This document shows positions 62,449 through 64,000 of a DNA stretch of 64,000 nucleotides, in pieces. The position numbers and the translations under genes were made by a program. The notes beneath the pieces are model-generated. The model was given only the letters and a program-made list of their open reading frames with translations. It ran no database searches and was not told where the DNA came from. Numbering within the stretch: the first letter of the stretch is position 1; each line of letters begins with the position of its first letter. The stretch covers positions 4,331,051 through 4,395,050 of the forward strand of contig NZ_CP017080.1 in NCBI RefSeq assembly GCF_001645685.2. The letters run 5' to 3'. The DNA comes from Peribacillus muralis. GTDB lineage: Bacteria > Bacillota > Bacilli > Bacillales > DSM-1321.

Positions 62449-63618
62449 TCATTTGCCGTGGTTATTCATGAATCGTTCCATTCTCTTCAGCGCTTCTTGA
62501 AGTTGCTCCATCGAGGATGCGTAGGAACAGCGGATATGACCTTCGCCGCTCTTGCCGAACACATCTCCCGGAACGACCGCAACCAGTTCCTCCGTCAAAA
62601 GCTTTTCAGCGAATTCCATCGAAGTCATCCCTGTCTTCTCGATGGATGGAAAGGCATAAAACGCCCCGCCGGGATTATGGCAATCCAGTCCCATTTCATT
62701 GAATGATTTCACGATATAATTTCTTCTTCTCCGATAACTGCGTCGCATATCTTCTACATCCTGCATTCCGTGCTTCAAGGCTTCCAAAGCAGCATGCTGT
62801 GCCATTGTCGGCGCACACATCATCGCATATTGATGCAGTTTGAGCATCGCTTCGGAAATTTCCTTAGGAGCACAAACGAACCCAAGTCGCCATCCAGTCA
62901 TCGCAAATCCTTTCGAAAAACCATTGATGACGATCGTCCGCTCAAGCATGCCATCGATGGCGGCAAAAGAAGTGAACTGCTCATCATATGCAAGCTCTGC
63001 ATAGATTTCATCGGAAATAACCAACAAGTCGTGCTTTTTGACGATATCAGCAAGCATCACCAATTCTTCCTGCCCGAGTTGTGTCCCTGTAGGATTATTC
63101 GGTGAACAAATCAAAACGGCCTTCGTCTTTGGCGTAATCGCCGCTTCTAGTTGCTCGGGAGTCAGCTTGAAATCATCGGCCTTCGAGGTTTGAACCGTGA
63201 CCGGAATCCCCCCCGCCATCGTCACCAACGGTGCATACGCCACAAAGCATGGTTCGACGACGATGACTTCTTCACCGGGGTTCAAGATGGTCCTCAGCGT
63301 AATGTCGAGCGCCTGGCTTGCTCCTACGGTGACGATGATTTGATCCTCTGGACTATATGGAACATGGAACTGCTTTTCCATATATCGACTGATTTCCGCC
63401 CTTAACTCATATAAACCGGCATTGGCTGTATAAGAGGTGAATCCTTCCTCCAGTGAGTTGATCGCCGCCTCCCTTACTGCCCAGGATGTGACGAAATCAG
63501 GTTCGCCTACACCAAGCGAGACGACCCCCTCCAAATTGGCTGCCAGGTCGAAAAAACGGCGGATACCTGATGGTTTAAGCTCTGCAATCGTTCTTGAAAC
63601 ATAACTCGTTTTTATCAT
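62449..63618 (-). CDS. alaT: Alanine transaminase (class I aminotransferase)
   Basis: PLP-dependent class I/II aminotransferase of 389 residues, matching B. subtilis AlaT (YugH). SLGVGEPDFVTSWAVREAAI, VTVGASQALDITLRTILNPG, SPNNPTGTQLGQEE, ISDEIYAEL and the lysine motif INGFSKGFAMTGWRLGFV (PLP Lys near 235). It probably makes alanine from pyruvate. Start ATG 63618, overlapping the alaR stop by 4 nt (ATGA), so the two genes form one operon as in B. subtilis. Confidence 0.9.
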   Translation of the reverse strand: MIKTSYVSRTIAELKPSGIRRFFDLAANLEGVVSLGVGEPDFVTSWAVREAAINSLEEGFTSYTANAGLYELRAEISRYMEKQFHVPYSPEDQIIVTVGASQALDITLRTILNPGEEVIVVEPCFVAYAPLVTMAGGIPVTVQTSKADDFKLTPEQLEAAITPKTKAVLICSPNNPTGTQLGQEELVMLADIVKKHDLLVISDEIYAELAYDEQFTSFAAIDGMLERTIVINGFSKGFAMTGWRLGFVCAPKEISEAMLKLHQYAMMCAPTMAQHAALEALKHGMQDVEDMRRSYRRRRNYIVKSFNEMGLDCHNPGGAFYAFPSIEKTGMTSMEFAEKLLTEELVAVVPGDVFGKSGEGHIRCSYASSMEQLQEALKRMERFMNNHGK

Positions 63619-64000
63619 GGTGACACCACGATCCGCTTATCTTCTTCAGTTTGATCGAAAATGGTGCCATCATGCTTGTATTTTTTCATGATGAAATGCG
63701 TCGTCGTGGAAATGACGGAATCAAGCGTCGAAAGTTTTTCCGAAACGAAGCTAGCCACTTCATTCATCGAGCGTCCTTCGACAATGACCGAAAGATCATA
63801 GGCTCCTGACATCAAATAAACGGATTGCACTTCTTTGAATTTATAAATCCTTTTTGCGACATCATCAAAACCGACACCTCGCTTCGGTGTGACTTTCACA
63901 TCAATCATCGCAGTGACACCGTGGTATTCATCCACTTTTGCCCAGTTGATGACCGTCAAATAGCGGACGATGACACGCATATCTTCTAATTTTTTCAATG
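63615..64000 (-). CDS. alaR: Lrp/AsnC-family regulator AlaR (partial, runs off edge)
   Basis: The C-terminal 127 residues and more of an Lrp/AsnC regulator; the gene continues past the window edge. The sequence after MKKLEDMRVIVRYLTVINWA is the RAM sensor domain (VTAMIDVKVTPKRGVGFDDV, SVYLMSGAYDLSVIVEGRSM), followed by a YKHDGTIF..VVSP tail, matching B. subtilis AlaR (YugG, about 166 residues). The helix-turn-helix N-terminus is outside the window, so the Met at 63998 is an internal residue. It activates alaRT in response to alanine. Confidence 0.9.
   Translation of the reverse strand, partial: LKKLEDMRVIVRYLTVINWAKVDEYHGVTAMIDVKVTPKRGVGFDDVAKRIYKFKEVQSVYLMSGAYDLSVIVEGRSMNEVASFVSEKLSTLDSVISTTTHFIMKKYKHDGTIFDQTEEDKRIVVSP

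Overview
The window reads as chromosome of a low-GC, endospore-forming Bacillaceae bacterium. Spore genes (CwlJ, an alpha/beta small acid-soluble spore protein, a YaaH/SleL-type cortex lytic enzyme), Gram-positive ribosome binding sites and many intrinsic terminators support this. The right end follows the Bacillus subtilis yug order (yugO, yugN, pgi, yugJ, yuzA, yugI, alaT, alaR). Protein style and intergenic tandem arrays suggest Peribacillus / the Bacillus simplex group; that genus call is inference. No rRNA, tRNA, prophage or CRISPR array was seen.

Layout. 0-6 kb: PadR regulator with a YhgE/Pip-like membrane protein, a degenerate M50-like membrane protein, a CaiB/BaiF CoA-transferase and a LysP-type permease. 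6-16 kb: secreted neutral protease, a GC-rich tandem array, SET protein, NagZ-like hydrolase, TrmB regulator divergent from a TSUP permease, SDR, PpiB, YhfP. 16-20 kb: second array, cwlJ, DUF1292, VOC protein, and a zinc-starvation group (zagA-rpmG-rpsN2) with three Zur boxes. 20-26 kb: a Phr-like secreted peptide, GIY-YIG protein, alkaline phosphatase with Pho-box-like repeats, a Bacillaceae-type GC-rich repeat, purT with a PurBox-like pair. 26-40 kb: LysM/M14 peptidase, catalase with PerR box, TetR regulator, secreted nuclease, amino acid permease, DUF4349 lipoprotein, a 1271-residue YfkN-like nucleotidase, DinB and GNAT proteins. 41-42 kb: a SigO/RsoA-like split sigma factor with a LexA-box match, and a divergent YvrJ-like peptide. 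42-47 kb: penicillin acylase family protein, then a third tandem array interrupted by a complete IS256-family element with 8-bp target duplication. 47-54 kb: RsbR-like STAS protein, MFS and SteT transporters, UppP, GDPD. 54-64 kb: spore genes and the yug-like block; alaR runs off the right edge.

How genes work together. Several groups scavenge nutrients outside the cell (protease, nuclease, nucleotidase, alkaline phosphatase, GDPD, permeases). The zinc group pairs a Zur-controlled metallochaperone with zinc-free ribosomal proteins. The points most worth checking are the SigO/RsoA locus with its SOS-like box, a 48-nt two-hairpin element present twice with compensatory base changes, the orphan Phr-like peptide, and three unrelated-sequence tandem arrays that share one architecture.
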